Below, in pieces: positions 25,818 to 33,840 of a DNA stretch of 64,000 bases (its first letter is position 1; every line of letters begins with the position of its first letter). Origin of the DNA: Pelomonas paludis (GTDB lineage: Bacteria; Pseudomonadota; Gammaproteobacteria; Burkholderiales; Burkholderiaceae_C); assembly GCF_039872745.1 (NCBI RefSeq), contig NZ_JBDPZD010000003.1, positions 1 through 64,000 of the forward strand. The letters are read 5' to 3'. The notes under the pieces were generated by a model. That model saw only the letters and a program-made list of their open reading frames with translations. It searched no databases and was not told the origin of the DNA. Both the position numbers and the translations under genes were made by a program.

Positions 25818-27590
25818 TTACTTCTTCTCGGAAGGTGGGGTGAGGGCTTCGAGCGCGGCGGACACATAGACGAGAGGCGCGTTCCAGTTGATCGCGATCT
25901 CGTTGCTGGCAAAGCTGCAGAGGTGGTCCAGGTAAGCCTTGGCCACCTCGGTGGAGGGGTAGGGCGGGCACTGGGCCTTGTCCTGCAGATTGGGGTTGGG
26001 GCCGCCCACCAGGAAGCCCGGCACCGCCTTGCCATAGCCGCCCGAGGGGCGGTGGTGGGGGTTCTTGGCGGGGTTGGACCCCAAGCCCGTGACCTGCGAG
26101 ATGTTGGTCGCGTTGCGGCCCAGCACGTAGTCGAGCGCGGCCTGGGCAGCGTCCAGCATGCGGCGCTCGCCCGTCAGCTCGTAGCCCTGCAGCAGCATCA
26201 TGGCCTGGTTCATCACCACGGCATTGCTGCCCCAGACGAAGTCGCTGCGGCGCAGCGTGGTGCGGTAGGGCGAGGTCTGCCAGTCGTCGGCCAGCTCCTG
26301 GGCCAGGGCGGTGATGCGGGTGGGCACCAGCTTGGCCAGCGAGAAGGGGCCGGGCGCGTCGGGCAGCAGGCTGCGGTGATGGGCCAGGGTCATCCACCCG
26401 AGCGCGGCCACCTCGTTCCAGGACGGCACCAGCAGCTTGGGCGGCAGTTGCTGCGGCGCCGGCAGGTAGCTCGCGTCGCCCGTGCTCACGAAGAGCTCGG
26501 CAGCGGCCCACACGAATTCATCGCGCAGGTCTTCGTCGCCATAGGCGCCGGTGCGCACATCGGCCGGCTGGCGGTAGCGCACGTCGGGGTGGGCCTTGGC
26601 CCAGGCCCAGGCGTTCTGCGCGGCCTTCAGCGCGCGGGCCGAGAGGCCGGGCCGCTGCGCTTCAAAGGCCTTGAATACGCGGCTGGCCTGCGCCATCACC
26701 GCCGCAAAGTCGAGCGCGGCGGCCGTCGTCTTCATGACGACGTAGCGTTCAGTCTTGCTGTGATGCGGCAGCTGCATGCCGTCGAAGCGCAGGTCCGTCA
26801 GCTTGTGATAGACCCCGCCGTCGTCGGGGTCCTGCATGGTCAGCATCCAGTCGAGGTTCCAGAGCACCTCGTTCAGCAGGTCGGGCAGACCATTGCCGGT
26901 CTCGGGAATGTTCAGCGCCAGCTTCTGGAAGTAGGCCGGGTGATGCTCGTACGCTGCCAGCAGCGTGTAGACCGTGATGCCCGAGTTGACGATGTACTTG
27001 TTGTAGTCGCCCGCGTCGTACCAGCCCTTGGGCGACGAGATCAGGTCACCCTCCTTGCGCTTGGGGCCGGCGGCCGAGGCATGGATGCGCACCACGGTGT
27101 CCGGGTGCCCGGCAGGCCGCGCAAACTCGCCCGCGTGCTCGGGCTTGAGTTCGATGCTGGCGCGGTTCAGGTAGTACGCGCGGACCGCAGCACGGGTGAC
27201 CGCTTCGTATGCGGTGTCCGAAATCGAGAACGGCGCTGAATCGGGCAAGCCGGCCACCCGCAACTGGTAGCTGCCCGGCGCGCGCAAGGCCCCAAAGTCG
27301 GCCAGGCGCACCGCCTCCTTGGACAGCGGCCACTCCGCAGCCGCGCCCAGCGTGCCGGTGAACACCGTCTTGCCGGTGCGCGCGTCGACGACGGAAAAGC
27401 CGTCAGCCTGCGCCGGCGCGGGGCTGCTCAACGCCGCCCACTTGGCGCCGCCTGGCAGATATCCGACCTGGTTGAGTTGAAGCGAGGGGCTTGGCTTGTC
27501 GGCAGCGGAGGCAGAAGCCAGCAGCGCCAGGGCGGCAGCACTAGCGGCAAGCCATGGGGCGATTTGGAAGGCGGGTGTGGGGCGATGCAT
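25818..27590 (-). CDS. GH9 family secreted endoglucanase (cellulase)
   Basis: A 590-residue enzyme with a signal peptide cut near ASASA|AD. An N-terminal Ig-like (CelD_N) domain spans about 35-128, starting LQLNQVGYLP. The GH9 barrel has the catalytic aspartates in GWYDAGDYNKY (about 186-196), GNGLPDLLNEV, the NPHHRPSG motif and the terminal acid/base glutamate in FASNEIAINWNAPLVY. It cleaves beta-1,4 glucan chains outside the cell. It forms an operon with the AmpG-like transporter. A bipartite motif shared with halogenase 1 lies 35-78 bases upstream of the start, which suggests common control. Confidence 0.93.
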   Translation of the reverse strand: MHRPTPAFQIAPWLAASAAALALLASASAADKPSPSLQLNQVGYLPGGAKWAALSSPAPAQADGFSVVDARTGKTVFTGTLGAAAEWPLSKEAVRLADFGALRAPGSYQLRVAGLPDSAPFSISDTAYEAVTRAAVRAYYLNRASIELKPEHAGEFARPAGHPDTVVRIHASAAGPKRKEGDLISSPKGWYDAGDYNKYIVNSGITVYTLLAAYEHHPAYFQKLALNIPETGNGLPDLLNEVLWNLDWMLTMQDPDDGGVYHKLTDLRFDGMQLPHHSKTERYVVMKTTAAALDFAAVMAQASRVFKAFEAQRPGLSARALKAAQNAWAWAKAHPDVRYRQPADVRTGAYGDEDLRDEFVWAAAELFVSTGDASYLPAPQQLPPKLLVPSWNEVAALGWMTLAHHRSLLPDAPGPFSLAKLVPTRITALAQELADDWQTSPYRTTLRRSDFVWGSNAVVMNQAMMLLQGYELTGERRMLDAAQAALDYVLGRNATNISQVTGLGSNPAKNPHHRPSGGYGKAVPGFLVGGPNPNLQDKAQCPPYPSTEVAKAYLDHLCSFASNEIAINWNAPLVYVSAALEALTPPSEKK

Positions 27591-27624
27591 CAGTGGTATT
27601 GGAGGTTCAGAGCGGCCTGCTGGG

Positions 27625-27668
27625 CAGTCTAGGGACTGCCGCCCTGGAATGCATGGGCGCTATCCCGC
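27625..27668 (-). promoter_or_regulatory. Shared bipartite regulatory motif upstream of GH9
   Basis: CAGTCTAGG (27625-27633), 18 variable bases and CATGGGCGCTATCCCGC (27652-27668), identical in both blocks and spacing to 19310-19353. The variable spacer shows that this is not a simple recent duplication. Probably an operator plus promoter for the GH9 operon. Confidence 0.6.
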
Positions 27669-27715
27669 AACGCTGAGTGCAGCCCAAAGAAACAGCAGCG
27701 ACGAAGGCGCTTGTT

Positions 27716-27985
27716 TAGGGCCTGTTAACACTACGGCAATGGGTCGCGTTGTGTTCAAAACAGCTGCAGGCAAGGCGCAAACCGCAAGTCGGGGTCGGCC
27801 CCCGACGAGGATTTGCAACGCCGCCAGCGGTTGTTTTGATCACAACCCTCCGGGAAGGCCCGCCACCGGGGGCCACTCGGCGTTGCGCCTCTGGCCCGCA
27901 CGCGAGTGCGGGCGGCGAGCCGCGCCTTGATTGGCCCCCGGTGGCGGGCCTTCGCGACCCATTGCCGTAGTGTTAACAGGCCCTA
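27716..27985. repeat. Nested palindromic repeat element with 33-bp perfect terminal inverted repeats
   Basis: Outer arms 27716-27748 and 27953-27985 are perfect inverted repeats of 33 bp. Inside lie two modules in opposite orientation. Module 1 (27748-27846) has arms around GTTGTGTTCAAAACAGC and a central hairpin GTCGGGGTCGGCCCCCGAC. Module 2 (27855-27952) has perfect 21-bp arms and a hairpin CCCGCACGCGAGTGCGGG. Both modules carry a GGCGTTGC block and a GCGCCTTG block, as in the element at 5691-5842. The last three bases supply the stop codon of the ferredoxin-NADP reductase gene. No open reading frame for a transposase. Confidence 0.85.
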
Positions 27986-29044
27986 GTCGCCAGTTGGCGC
28001 GGGCGCCACGCCGAGCAGCTGATGCAGCCTGGGGCTCGTGGTCGTGTACTGCAGCAGCACCCGCTTGCCCGGGAACACGGTCTCCACCGCCGCAAAGGCC
28101 GCCAGCGTCGCCTCGTGGAAGCCGCAGACCAGCAGCTTGCGCTTGCCCGGGTAGGTGTTGACGTCGCCCACCGCAAAGATGCCCGGCTCGCTGGTCTCGA
28201 AGCGGGCCGGGTCCACGCTGAGCAACTTGTGCTCCATGGCCAGGCCCCAGTTCGCAATGGGCCCGAGCTTGGGCGAGAGGCCCAGGCAGGCGATCACGTC
28301 GGTGCAGGGCAGGTCCACCTCGGCGCCTTCGGGCGTGGCCAGGCGCAGGTGGCTCAGTTGGCCGTCAAGGCCCTGGAAGCCGATGGGCTGCCCGGCCACG
28401 AAGCGCAGCGTGCCGGCCTCGCGCAGGGTCTGCAGGGCGGCCAGATCGGCCGGCTCGGCGCGCAGGGCATCGCGGCGGTGGACCAGGGTCACGCTGGCGG
28501 CAGGCGCCGGGCCGGTGGCCAGGGTCAGCGCCCAGCGCACGGCGGGGGCGTCCCCACCCAGCACGATCATCTGTCGGCCGACAAAGCGCGCGGCCTCGGT
28601 GGGCCGGTAGTGCAGAGAGCGGCCCTCGAAGGGCTCGATGCCCTCCAGCCGCAGGCGCCGGGGCTGGAAGCTGCCGACGCCGCCGGCGATGAAGACAGTC
28701 TTGCTCAGCAGGCGTGTGCCGCTGGCCGTCTCGACCCGCCAACGCCCATCCGCCTCGCGGCTGAGCTGACTGACTTCCTGGCCGAGGTGGAACTCCGGCG
28801 CAAAGGGCCGGGCCTGCTGCAGCAATCGGTCCGCCAGCTCTTGACCCGTGCAGACAGGCAGGCCAGGGACGTCGTAGATGGGCTTGTCGGGGTAGAGCTC
28901 GACGCACTGGCCGCCCGCATGGGGCAGGCTGTCGATGACGTGGGCGCGGATCTCTTGCAGACCGAGCTGAAAGACCTGGAACAGCCCGACCGGGCCCGCG
29001 CCGATAACAACGGCGTCGGTTTCGATCAGTGGCTGTCCATTCAT
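27983..29044 (-). CDS. Ferredoxin--NADP reductase, thioredoxin-reductase-like type
   Basis: A 353-residue flavoprotein. It has the FAD motif VVIGAGPVGLFQVFQLG, HAGGQCVELYPDKPIYDVPGLP, the NADPH motif VLGGDAPAVRWAL and the closing FAD motif GIFAVGDVNTYPGKRKLLVCGFHEA. It lacks the redox CxxC of thioredoxin reductases, as expected for this class of ferredoxin-NADP+ reductases. It transfers electrons between NADPH and ferredoxin. The ATG at 29044 (MNGQPLIETD) is chosen from the usual N terminus. The stop codon TAG is formed by the right end of the palindromic element, so the native C terminus may have been changed. The 7Fe ferredoxin gene is just upstream on the same strand. Confidence 0.87.
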   Translation of the reverse strand: MNGQPLIETDAVVIGAGPVGLFQVFQLGLQEIRAHVIDSLPHAGGQCVELYPDKPIYDVPGLPVCTGQELADRLLQQARPFAPEFHLGQEVSQLSREADGRWRVETASGTRLLSKTVFIAGGVGSFQPRRLRLEGIEPFEGRSLHYRPTEAARFVGRQMIVLGGDAPAVRWALTLATGPAPAASVTLVHRRDALRAEPADLAALQTLREAGTLRFVAGQPIGFQGLDGQLSHLRLATPEGAEVDLPCTDVIACLGLSPKLGPIANWGLAMEHKLLSVDPARFETSEPGIFAVGDVNTYPGKRKLLVCGFHEATLAAFAAVETVFPGKRVLLQYTTTSPRLHQLLGVAPAPTGD

Positions 29045-29070
29045 GGGCGGACTCTGCAGGTGAGTTTGGG

Positions 29071-29160
29071 GCCGAGCGCCGGGCCGCCCCAAGCCGGCCC
29101 GATTGCGATGGCGCGCGGCTCGATGCCGCTCGCCATCTCGTCCCCTCGGGGGACCGGCCA
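29071..29160. repeat. Possible dispersed extragenic GC-rich element
   Basis: The region between fdxA and the reductase gene holds paired GC-rich segments (GGGCCGCCCC with GGCCGGC parts, and TCCCCTCGGGGGA). It resembles extragenic elements that I associate with Burkholderiales genomes. No second clear copy was found in this window, so the call rests on appearance. Confidence 0.35.
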
Positions 29161-29208
29161 GGCTCGCACGCGTTCAGCGCTGCGCGTCTGGACGAGGGGC
29201 CGTCAGGT

Positions 29209-29532
29209 TCAGCGGATCAATTCGCCAAGCTTGCCGGTCTTGTCCTTCCAGTCATCAGCGTCGGGCAGTGCCGCCTTGCGCTTGGTGATGGAGGGCCACT
29301 TCTTGGACAGGTCGGCGTTGAGCTTGATCATGTGCTGCTGGTCGCCGGTCACGTCCTCCTCGGGCACGATGGCGTTCACCGGGCACTCGGGGATGCAGAC
29401 CGCGCAGTCGATGCACTCGTCGGGGTCGATGGAGAGGAAGTTGGGGCCTTCGCGGAAGCAGTCCACGGGGCAGACATCGACGCAATCGGTGTACTTGCAG
29501 CGGATGCAGGCTTCGGTGACGACGTGGGTCAT
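29209..29532 (-). CDS. fdxA: 7Fe (3Fe-4S/4Fe-4S) ferredoxin FdxA
   Basis: A 107-residue ferredoxin. CIRCKYTDCVDVCPVDCF (from residue 9) and CIDCAVCIPECPVNAI supply the cysteines for one 3Fe-4S and one 4Fe-4S cluster, with the C-terminal extension typical of FdxA. The start MTHVVTEACIRC is the family norm. It carries electrons between low-potential partners. Its neighbours, a ferredoxin-NADP reductase downstream and siroheme/sulfite reductase genes upstream on the same strand, suggest a role in feeding sulfite reductase; this is inferred. Confidence 0.95.
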   Translation of the reverse strand: MTHVVTEACIRCKYTDCVDVCPVDCFREGPNFLSIDPDECIDCAVCIPECPVNAIVPEEDVTGDQQHMIKLNADLSKKWPSITKRKAALPDADDWKDKTGKLGELIR

Positions 29533-29594
29533 GGTGAACGGTCGGGAGGTCGGGGGTGGATGGAGTCGCCCTGGCTTGGGGCGAAAGCTGAATT

Positions 29595-30326
29595 CTAGGC
29601 GGCGCGCTCGGGTTTGCCCGGGGCGGGGTTGCTGCACAGGGGTGATCCGCCGGCGCCAACGACGACGATGGTCGGCCGCTCAGCATGCTGGGCGGCGGCC
29701 TCGGCGAGCTGGGCCACCAGGTGCTCGCTGCTCAGCGCATCGGGCCGCCCGGCGTGCGAGACGACCAGGGCCGGTGTGTCGGCCGGCCAGCCAGCCCGCT
29801 GCAGCAAGGTCGCCAATTCGGGCAGTTGGCGGCCGGCCATGTAGAAGACTTCGGTGTCCGCCGTGTTGGCCGCGCGCAATTGGCCGGCTTCGGTCATGGC
29901 GGTCGAGAGGCTGACGGTGCGCCCGCGCCCGCGCCGTGTGAGCGGGCGCTGGGCTTGCGCGGCGGCGGCAAGGGCGGCGGTGACGCCAGGGATGACCTCG
30001 CAGTCCAGCCCGGCTTCTGCCAGCGCGATCAGCTCTTCTTCCAGCCGCCCGAAGACGCTGGCGTCGCCGCCCTTGAGCCGCACCACCACGCCGTGCTGGC
30101 GTGCGGTTTCGACCAGCAGGGCGTTGATCTCGCTCTGCTTGGCCGAATGCTCGAAGCCGCGCTTGCCGACATTGACCCAGCGCGCGTGCGGGGCATAGCT
30201 GCGCAGCTCGGCGTCGGCCAGGGCGTCGTAGAGCACGACTTCGGCGTCGGCCAGCGCGCGGGCGCCACGCACGGTGATGAGGTCGGCACTGCCCGGGCCG
30301 GCGCTGACGAAGAGAACCTTGCCCAC
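29595..30326 (-). CDS. cobA: Uroporphyrinogen-III C-methyltransferase (siroheme synthesis)
   Basis: A 243-residue SAM-dependent methylase of the SUMT family. It has VSAGPGSADLITVRGARAL, VLYDALA, RLKGGDASVFGRLEEE and EVIPGVTAALAAAAQ, the usual tetrapyrrole methylase landmarks. It methylates uroporphyrinogen III twice to precorrin-2, the precursor of siroheme. The GTG start (MGKVLFVSAGPG) lies 13 bases after the cysN stop. Siroheme is the cofactor of the CysI protein made by the same operon. No CysG-type dehydrogenase/ferrochelatase domain is attached, so that step must be elsewhere. The gene is also called cysG-like or sumT. Confidence 0.92.
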   Translation of the reverse strand: MGKVLFVSAGPGSADLITVRGARALADAEVVLYDALADAELRSYAPHARWVNVGKRGFEHSAKQSEINALLVETARQHGVVVRLKGGDASVFGRLEEELIALAEAGLDCEVIPGVTAALAAAAQAQRPLTRRGRGRTVSLSTAMTEAGQLRAANTADTEVFYMAGRQLPELATLLQRAGWPADTPALVVSHAGRPDALSSEHLVAQLAEAAAQHAERPTIVVVGAGGSPLCSNPAPGKPERAA

Positions 30327-30339
30327 GCTGGTCCGCGCC

Positions 30340-31626
30340 TTACCAGTCTTCCTCGGTCGTGACCGGGGCTGCGTCCACGAGCAGGGCACCGCTGGTGCGA
30401 TGGCTGGCCGGGTCGACGACGATCAGCGCGCCGCCGACGCGGTTGCTGGTGAAGGGCTCGACGGGCAGCTCGTGCTGCACTTCCATCGTGACCTTGCCGA
30501 TGGCATTGACCGGCAGCTCGTGGGCCTCGCGGGTGGCCAGGCTGTGGATGTCGAGCACCGAGTCGATGCTGCTGATGCGGGCCTGGACCCAGCGGTTGCC
30601 GTGGCGCACCCAGTACTTGCGGCCGGGCTTGGCGGGCTCGGTGTCGAGCCAGGCGAGCGTAGCCGGGAACTGGCGGGTGGCGCTCGCAGAGCCGGGGGTG
30701 ACGATCCAGTCGCCGCGGCTCACGTCGAGCTGGCGGTCGAGCACCAGGCCTGCTGAGGTACCGGCGGCGGCTGCACCCACCACCTCGCTTGCCACGCGAA
30801 CTTCGGCAACGATGGCGGTCTGGCGGGAGGGCAGCACCTCGATGGTGTCGCCGGCCTTGACGGCGCCGTGCGCAATGCGGCCCCACAGCACGCGCGGCTG
30901 GAAGCCGGTGCCCGAGCTCTGGTAGGCGTCCTTCTGCACGTACTGCACGGGCAGCGACAGCGGGGCGTCGGCGCGCTCCTGCAGCGTGGGCAGGCGTTCC
31001 AGCACTTGCAGCAGGGACTCGCCCTGCCACCAGTCCGAGGCCAGCGGCTGGGTCACGTTGTCACCGCGCAGCGCGCTCACCGGGATGGTGGCGACAACGT
31101 TGAGACCGGCTGCCTTGGCAAAGGCTTCGAGCGCGGTCTTGACCTTGGCAAAGCCGGGGCCGGGGTTGTCCAGCGCGTCGATCTTGTTGACCGCGAACAC
31201 GATGCTTGGCACGCGCAGCAGGTGCGCCAGCAGGCTGTGGCGGCGCGTTTGCGGCAGCAGCTCGACGTCGTCCTGGCTCAGGTCCAGCTTGGTCACGTCG
31301 ACCAGCACCACGGCGGCATCACTGCCGGCGGCGGCGGTGACCATGTTGCGGGTGTACTGCTCGTGGCCCGGGGCGTCGGCAATGATGAACTTGCGCGTGC
31401 GGGTCGCGAAGTAGCGGTAGGCCACGTCGATGGTGATGCCTTGCTCGCGCTCGGCCTCCAGGCCGTCGGTCAGCAGGGACAGATCGATGGGGCTGCCGGC
31501 CGCGCGGCGCTCCAGGGTGTCGAGCTGGTCAGCAAGGATGGCCTGGCTGTCGAACAGCAGGCGGCCGATCAGGGTGGACTTGCCGTCGTCAACCGAACCG
31601 GCGGTGAGGAATCTCAAGGCTTGCAT
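30340..31626 (-). CDS. cysN: Sulfate adenylyltransferase subunit 1 (GTPase)
   Basis: A 428-residue GTPase of the elongation-factor type. The P-loop GSVDDGKSTLIGRLL is at 10-24, the switch II motif DAPGHEQYTRNM at about 93-104, and the guanine-specificity motif NKID at about 147. With CysD it makes adenosine 5'-phosphosulfate from sulfate and ATP, driven by GTP hydrolysis. The length corresponds to CysN alone; no fused APS kinase (CysC) domain is present. It overlaps cysD by TGATG. Confidence 0.95.
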   Translation of the reverse strand: MQALRFLTAGSVDDGKSTLIGRLLFDSQAILADQLDTLERRAAGSPIDLSLLTDGLEAEREQGITIDVAYRYFATRTRKFIIADAPGHEQYTRNMVTAAAGSDAAVVLVDVTKLDLSQDDVELLPQTRRHSLLAHLLRVPSIVFAVNKIDALDNPGPGFAKVKTALEAFAKAAGLNVVATIPVSALRGDNVTQPLASDWWQGESLLQVLERLPTLQERADAPLSLPVQYVQKDAYQSSGTGFQPRVLWGRIAHGAVKAGDTIEVLPSRQTAIVAEVRVASEVVGAAAAGTSAGLVLDRQLDVSRGDWIVTPGSASATRQFPATLAWLDTEPAKPGRKYWVRHGNRWVQARISSIDSVLDIHSLATREAHELPVNAIGKVTMEVQHELPVEPFTSNRVGGALIVVDPASHRTSGALLVDAAPVTTEEDW

Positions 31627-32591
31627 CAGAAATAGCCTTCCTTCTTGCGCTTTTCCATGGAGGCTTCGCTGGTGCGGTCGTCCATCCGGGTGGCACCGCG
31701 TTCGCTCACGGTGACGGTCAGGGTCTCGGCCACCACATCGATGGCGTTGCGGGCCGGGCTCTCGACCGGGCAGGTGCAGGTCATGTCGCCCACGGTGCGG
31801 AAGCGCACCTCCACGGTCTCAACCGTCTCGCCTTCGAGCGGCGGGGTCACGTCGGTCAAGGGCACCAGCAGGCCCTTGCGGCGCATTACCTGGCGCTGGT
31901 GCGCGAAGTACATCGGCGGCAGCGGGATGTTCTCGCGGGCGATGTAGAGCCAGACGTCGAGCTCGGTCCAGTTGCTGATGGGGAAGCAGCGGAAGTGCTC
32001 GCCCGGGCGGATGCGGGTGTTGAACAGGGTCCACAGCTCGGGCCGCTGCTCCTTGGGCTGCCATTGGCCGAAGGAATCGCGGTGGCTGAAGATGCGCTCC
32101 TTGGCGCGGGCCTTCTCTTCATCACGGCGGGCGCCGCCGATGAGGGCATCGAACTTGTGCTCCTCGATGGTCTCCAGCAGGGTCACCGTCTGGTGGCCGT
32201 TGCGGCTCTCAAGCGGGTGCGCCAGGCGGATGGTGCCCTTGGCGATGGAGTCTTCGAGGTGGCCGACGACCAGGCGCTCTTCCATCTCGGCCACGCGCTG
32301 GTCACGGAAGGTGATGACCTCGGGGAAGTTGTGGCCGGTGTCGATGTGCACCAGAGGGAAGGGCAGGCTGCCCTTGAAGCCGCTCGGGTGCGATGCGTCC
32401 CTGAGCTTGAAGGCCTTCTCCGCAAGGCGCAGCACCACGCAGGAGTCCTTGCCGCCCGAGAAGAGCAGGGCCGGGCGCTCGAAGCTGGCCGCGACCTCGC
32501 GCAGGATGAAGATGGCCTCTTCTTCGAGGGCATCCAGATGGGCGTGATCGACGTCGGCGATCAGTTGTTCGGGTTTCAAAGCAGCATTCAT
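31626..32591 (-). CDS. cysD: Sulfate adenylyltransferase subunit 2
   Basis: A 321-residue protein of the PAPS reductase/ATP sulfurylase fold. The PP-loop SGGKDSCVVLRL is at about 44-55, with HIDTGHNFPEVITFRD and the conserved RRDEEKARAKERIFS segment. The C-terminal EKRKKEGYF is typical of CysD. It is the catalytic adenylyl-transfer subunit paired with CysN. The start MNAALKPEQL overlaps the cysH stop by ATGA; the open frame upstream is not used. Confidence 0.95.
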   Translation of the reverse strand: MNAALKPEQLIADVDHAHLDALEEEAIFILREVAASFERPALLFSGGKDSCVVLRLAEKAFKLRDASHPSGFKGSLPFPLVHIDTGHNFPEVITFRDQRVAEMEERLVVGHLEDSIAKGTIRLAHPLESRNGHQTVTLLETIEEHKFDALIGGARRDEEKARAKERIFSHRDSFGQWQPKEQRPELWTLFNTRIRPGEHFRCFPISNWTELDVWLYIARENIPLPPMYFAHQRQVMRRKGLLVPLTDVTPPLEGETVETVEVRFRTVGDMTCTCPVESPARNAIDVVAETLTVTVSERGATRMDDRTSEASMEKRKKEGYF

Positions 32592-33346
32592 GTTTTGACG
32601 TGCAGACCGCACTCCTTGGAACTCTCTTCCCACCACCAGCGGCCGGCGCGGAAGTCCTCACCCACGGCGATGGCGCGGGTGCAGGGCGCGCAGCCAATGG
32701 ACGGCATGAACTCGTCATGCAACGGGTTGTAGGGCACCTTGAACTTCTCGACGTAGGCCCAGACCTCGGCCCAGGTCCAGTCGGCGATGGGGCTGAGCTT
32801 GCGCCGCCCCTGGCCGTCGTCCTCGTCAAAGGCGACCTCGGCGCGGGCGCCGGATTGCTCGCGGCGCAGGCCGGTGATCCAGGCACTGCGGCCGGCCAGC
32901 ATGCGCGAGAGCGGCTCCATCTTGCGCAGGCCGCAGCAGGCCTTGCGCAGCTCGATGGACTTGCGCATCGCGTCATCGCCCTCGCGGCGAACGAACTCGA
33001 TCACCGCCTCTTGCACCGGGCTGAAGATGGCGACTTCAAGGCCATAGATCTCGCGGATGCGCGGCACCAGGGCCAGGGTCTCGGCATGCAGGCGGCCGGT
33101 GTCCAGCGTGGCGATGGCGATGGGCAGTTGGGCGCGGGCGATCAGGTCGGTGACGACCATATCTTCCACGCCCAGGCTGGTGCTTTGCACGGCGCCAGCG
33201 CCATGGGCCGCAGCCGCGTCGCGCAGGCGCTCGGTTGCGGCCGCGATCTTGGCGTCCAGCTCGGGGCTCCAGCGCGCATAGAGGCCGATGGCGCTCGATG
33301 TCTGCGTGGCCCAGGGCAGGCTGCTGACTTCGCTCACGTCACTCAT
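32588..33346 (-). CDS. cysH: Adenylylsulfate (APS) reductase, assimilatory
   Basis: A 252-residue reductase. It contains TSLGVEDMVVTDLI, TLDTGRLHAET, the cysteine pair RKACCGLRK (about 137) and SIGCAPCTRAI (about 220), and the catalytic cysteine in the terminal ECGLH. The two CC/CxxC pairs bind a 4Fe-4S cluster, which marks an APS rather than a PAPS reductase; this agrees with the lack of an APS kinase gene here. It reduces APS to sulfite using thioredoxin. It overlaps both neighbours by ATGA. Confidence 0.95.
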   Translation of the reverse strand: MSDVSEVSSLPWATQTSSAIGLYARWSPELDAKIAAATERLRDAAAAHGAGAVQSTSLGVEDMVVTDLIARAQLPIAIATLDTGRLHAETLALVPRIREIYGLEVAIFSPVQEAVIEFVRREGDDAMRKSIELRKACCGLRKMEPLSRMLAGRSAWITGLRREQSGARAEVAFDEDDGQGRRKLSPIADWTWAEVWAYVEKFKVPYNPLHDEFMPSIGCAPCTRAIAVGEDFRAGRWWWEESSKECGLHVKT

Positions 33347-33840
33347 GCCGTGGCGCCCCGCAGGAACCACGGGCGCGTCTCTTGCACATCGCCCTGGTAG
33401 AAGCCGACGTCGTTGAAGAGGTCGAGCGCCTTTTGCGCAAAGGCCTTTGATTGGTCGCCACGCAGCACGACTTCATCGAAGCCCGTGCGCTGCAGCAGCT
33501 GCATCATGTCGACCAGCACTTCGCCACGGGCGCGGATGGCGCCCTTGAACTTGAAGCGGGCACGCAGCACGCGGGCCTGGGAGTAGGCGCGGCCGTCGGT
33601 CCACTTGGGGAAGTCGAGCGCCACCAGGGCAATGCGGCCGAGGTCGGGCGCGAGCTGGGCGATGTCGGCGTCGTTCGGGAACTCGATGGCCACTGACAGG
33701 TCCTGCGGCCAGTGGGCGCGCACCGCGTGCCATTGCTCCAGGGAGAGCAGGCGGTGTGGGGCGGGATCCGGGTCGGGCTTGGGGCCGTCTTCGCCGATGG
33801 CGTGTTGCCAGGGGCAGGTGTGGAGGTCAATGAACTTCAT
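33343..33840 (-). CDS. DUF934 family protein of the sulfur assimilation operon
   Basis: A 165-residue protein with the DUF934 pattern: LSVAIEFPNDADIAQLAPDLGRIALVALDFPKWTDGRAYSQARVLRARFKFKG (in parts) and a C-terminal LLQRTGFDEVVLRGD. It is consistently found between cysI and cysH in proteobacteria and has no established biochemical role; an accessory function in sulfite reduction is assumed. It overlaps cysI upstream and cysH downstream by ATGA, so translational coupling is tight. Confidence 0.9.
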   Translation of the reverse strand: MKFIDLHTCPWQHAIGEDGPKPDPDPAPHRLLSLEQWHAVRAHWPQDLSVAIEFPNDADIAQLAPDLGRIALVALDFPKWTDGRAYSQARVLRARFKFKGAIRARGEVLVDMMQLLQRTGFDEVVLRGDQSKAFAQKALDLFNDVGFYQGDVQETRPWFLRGATA

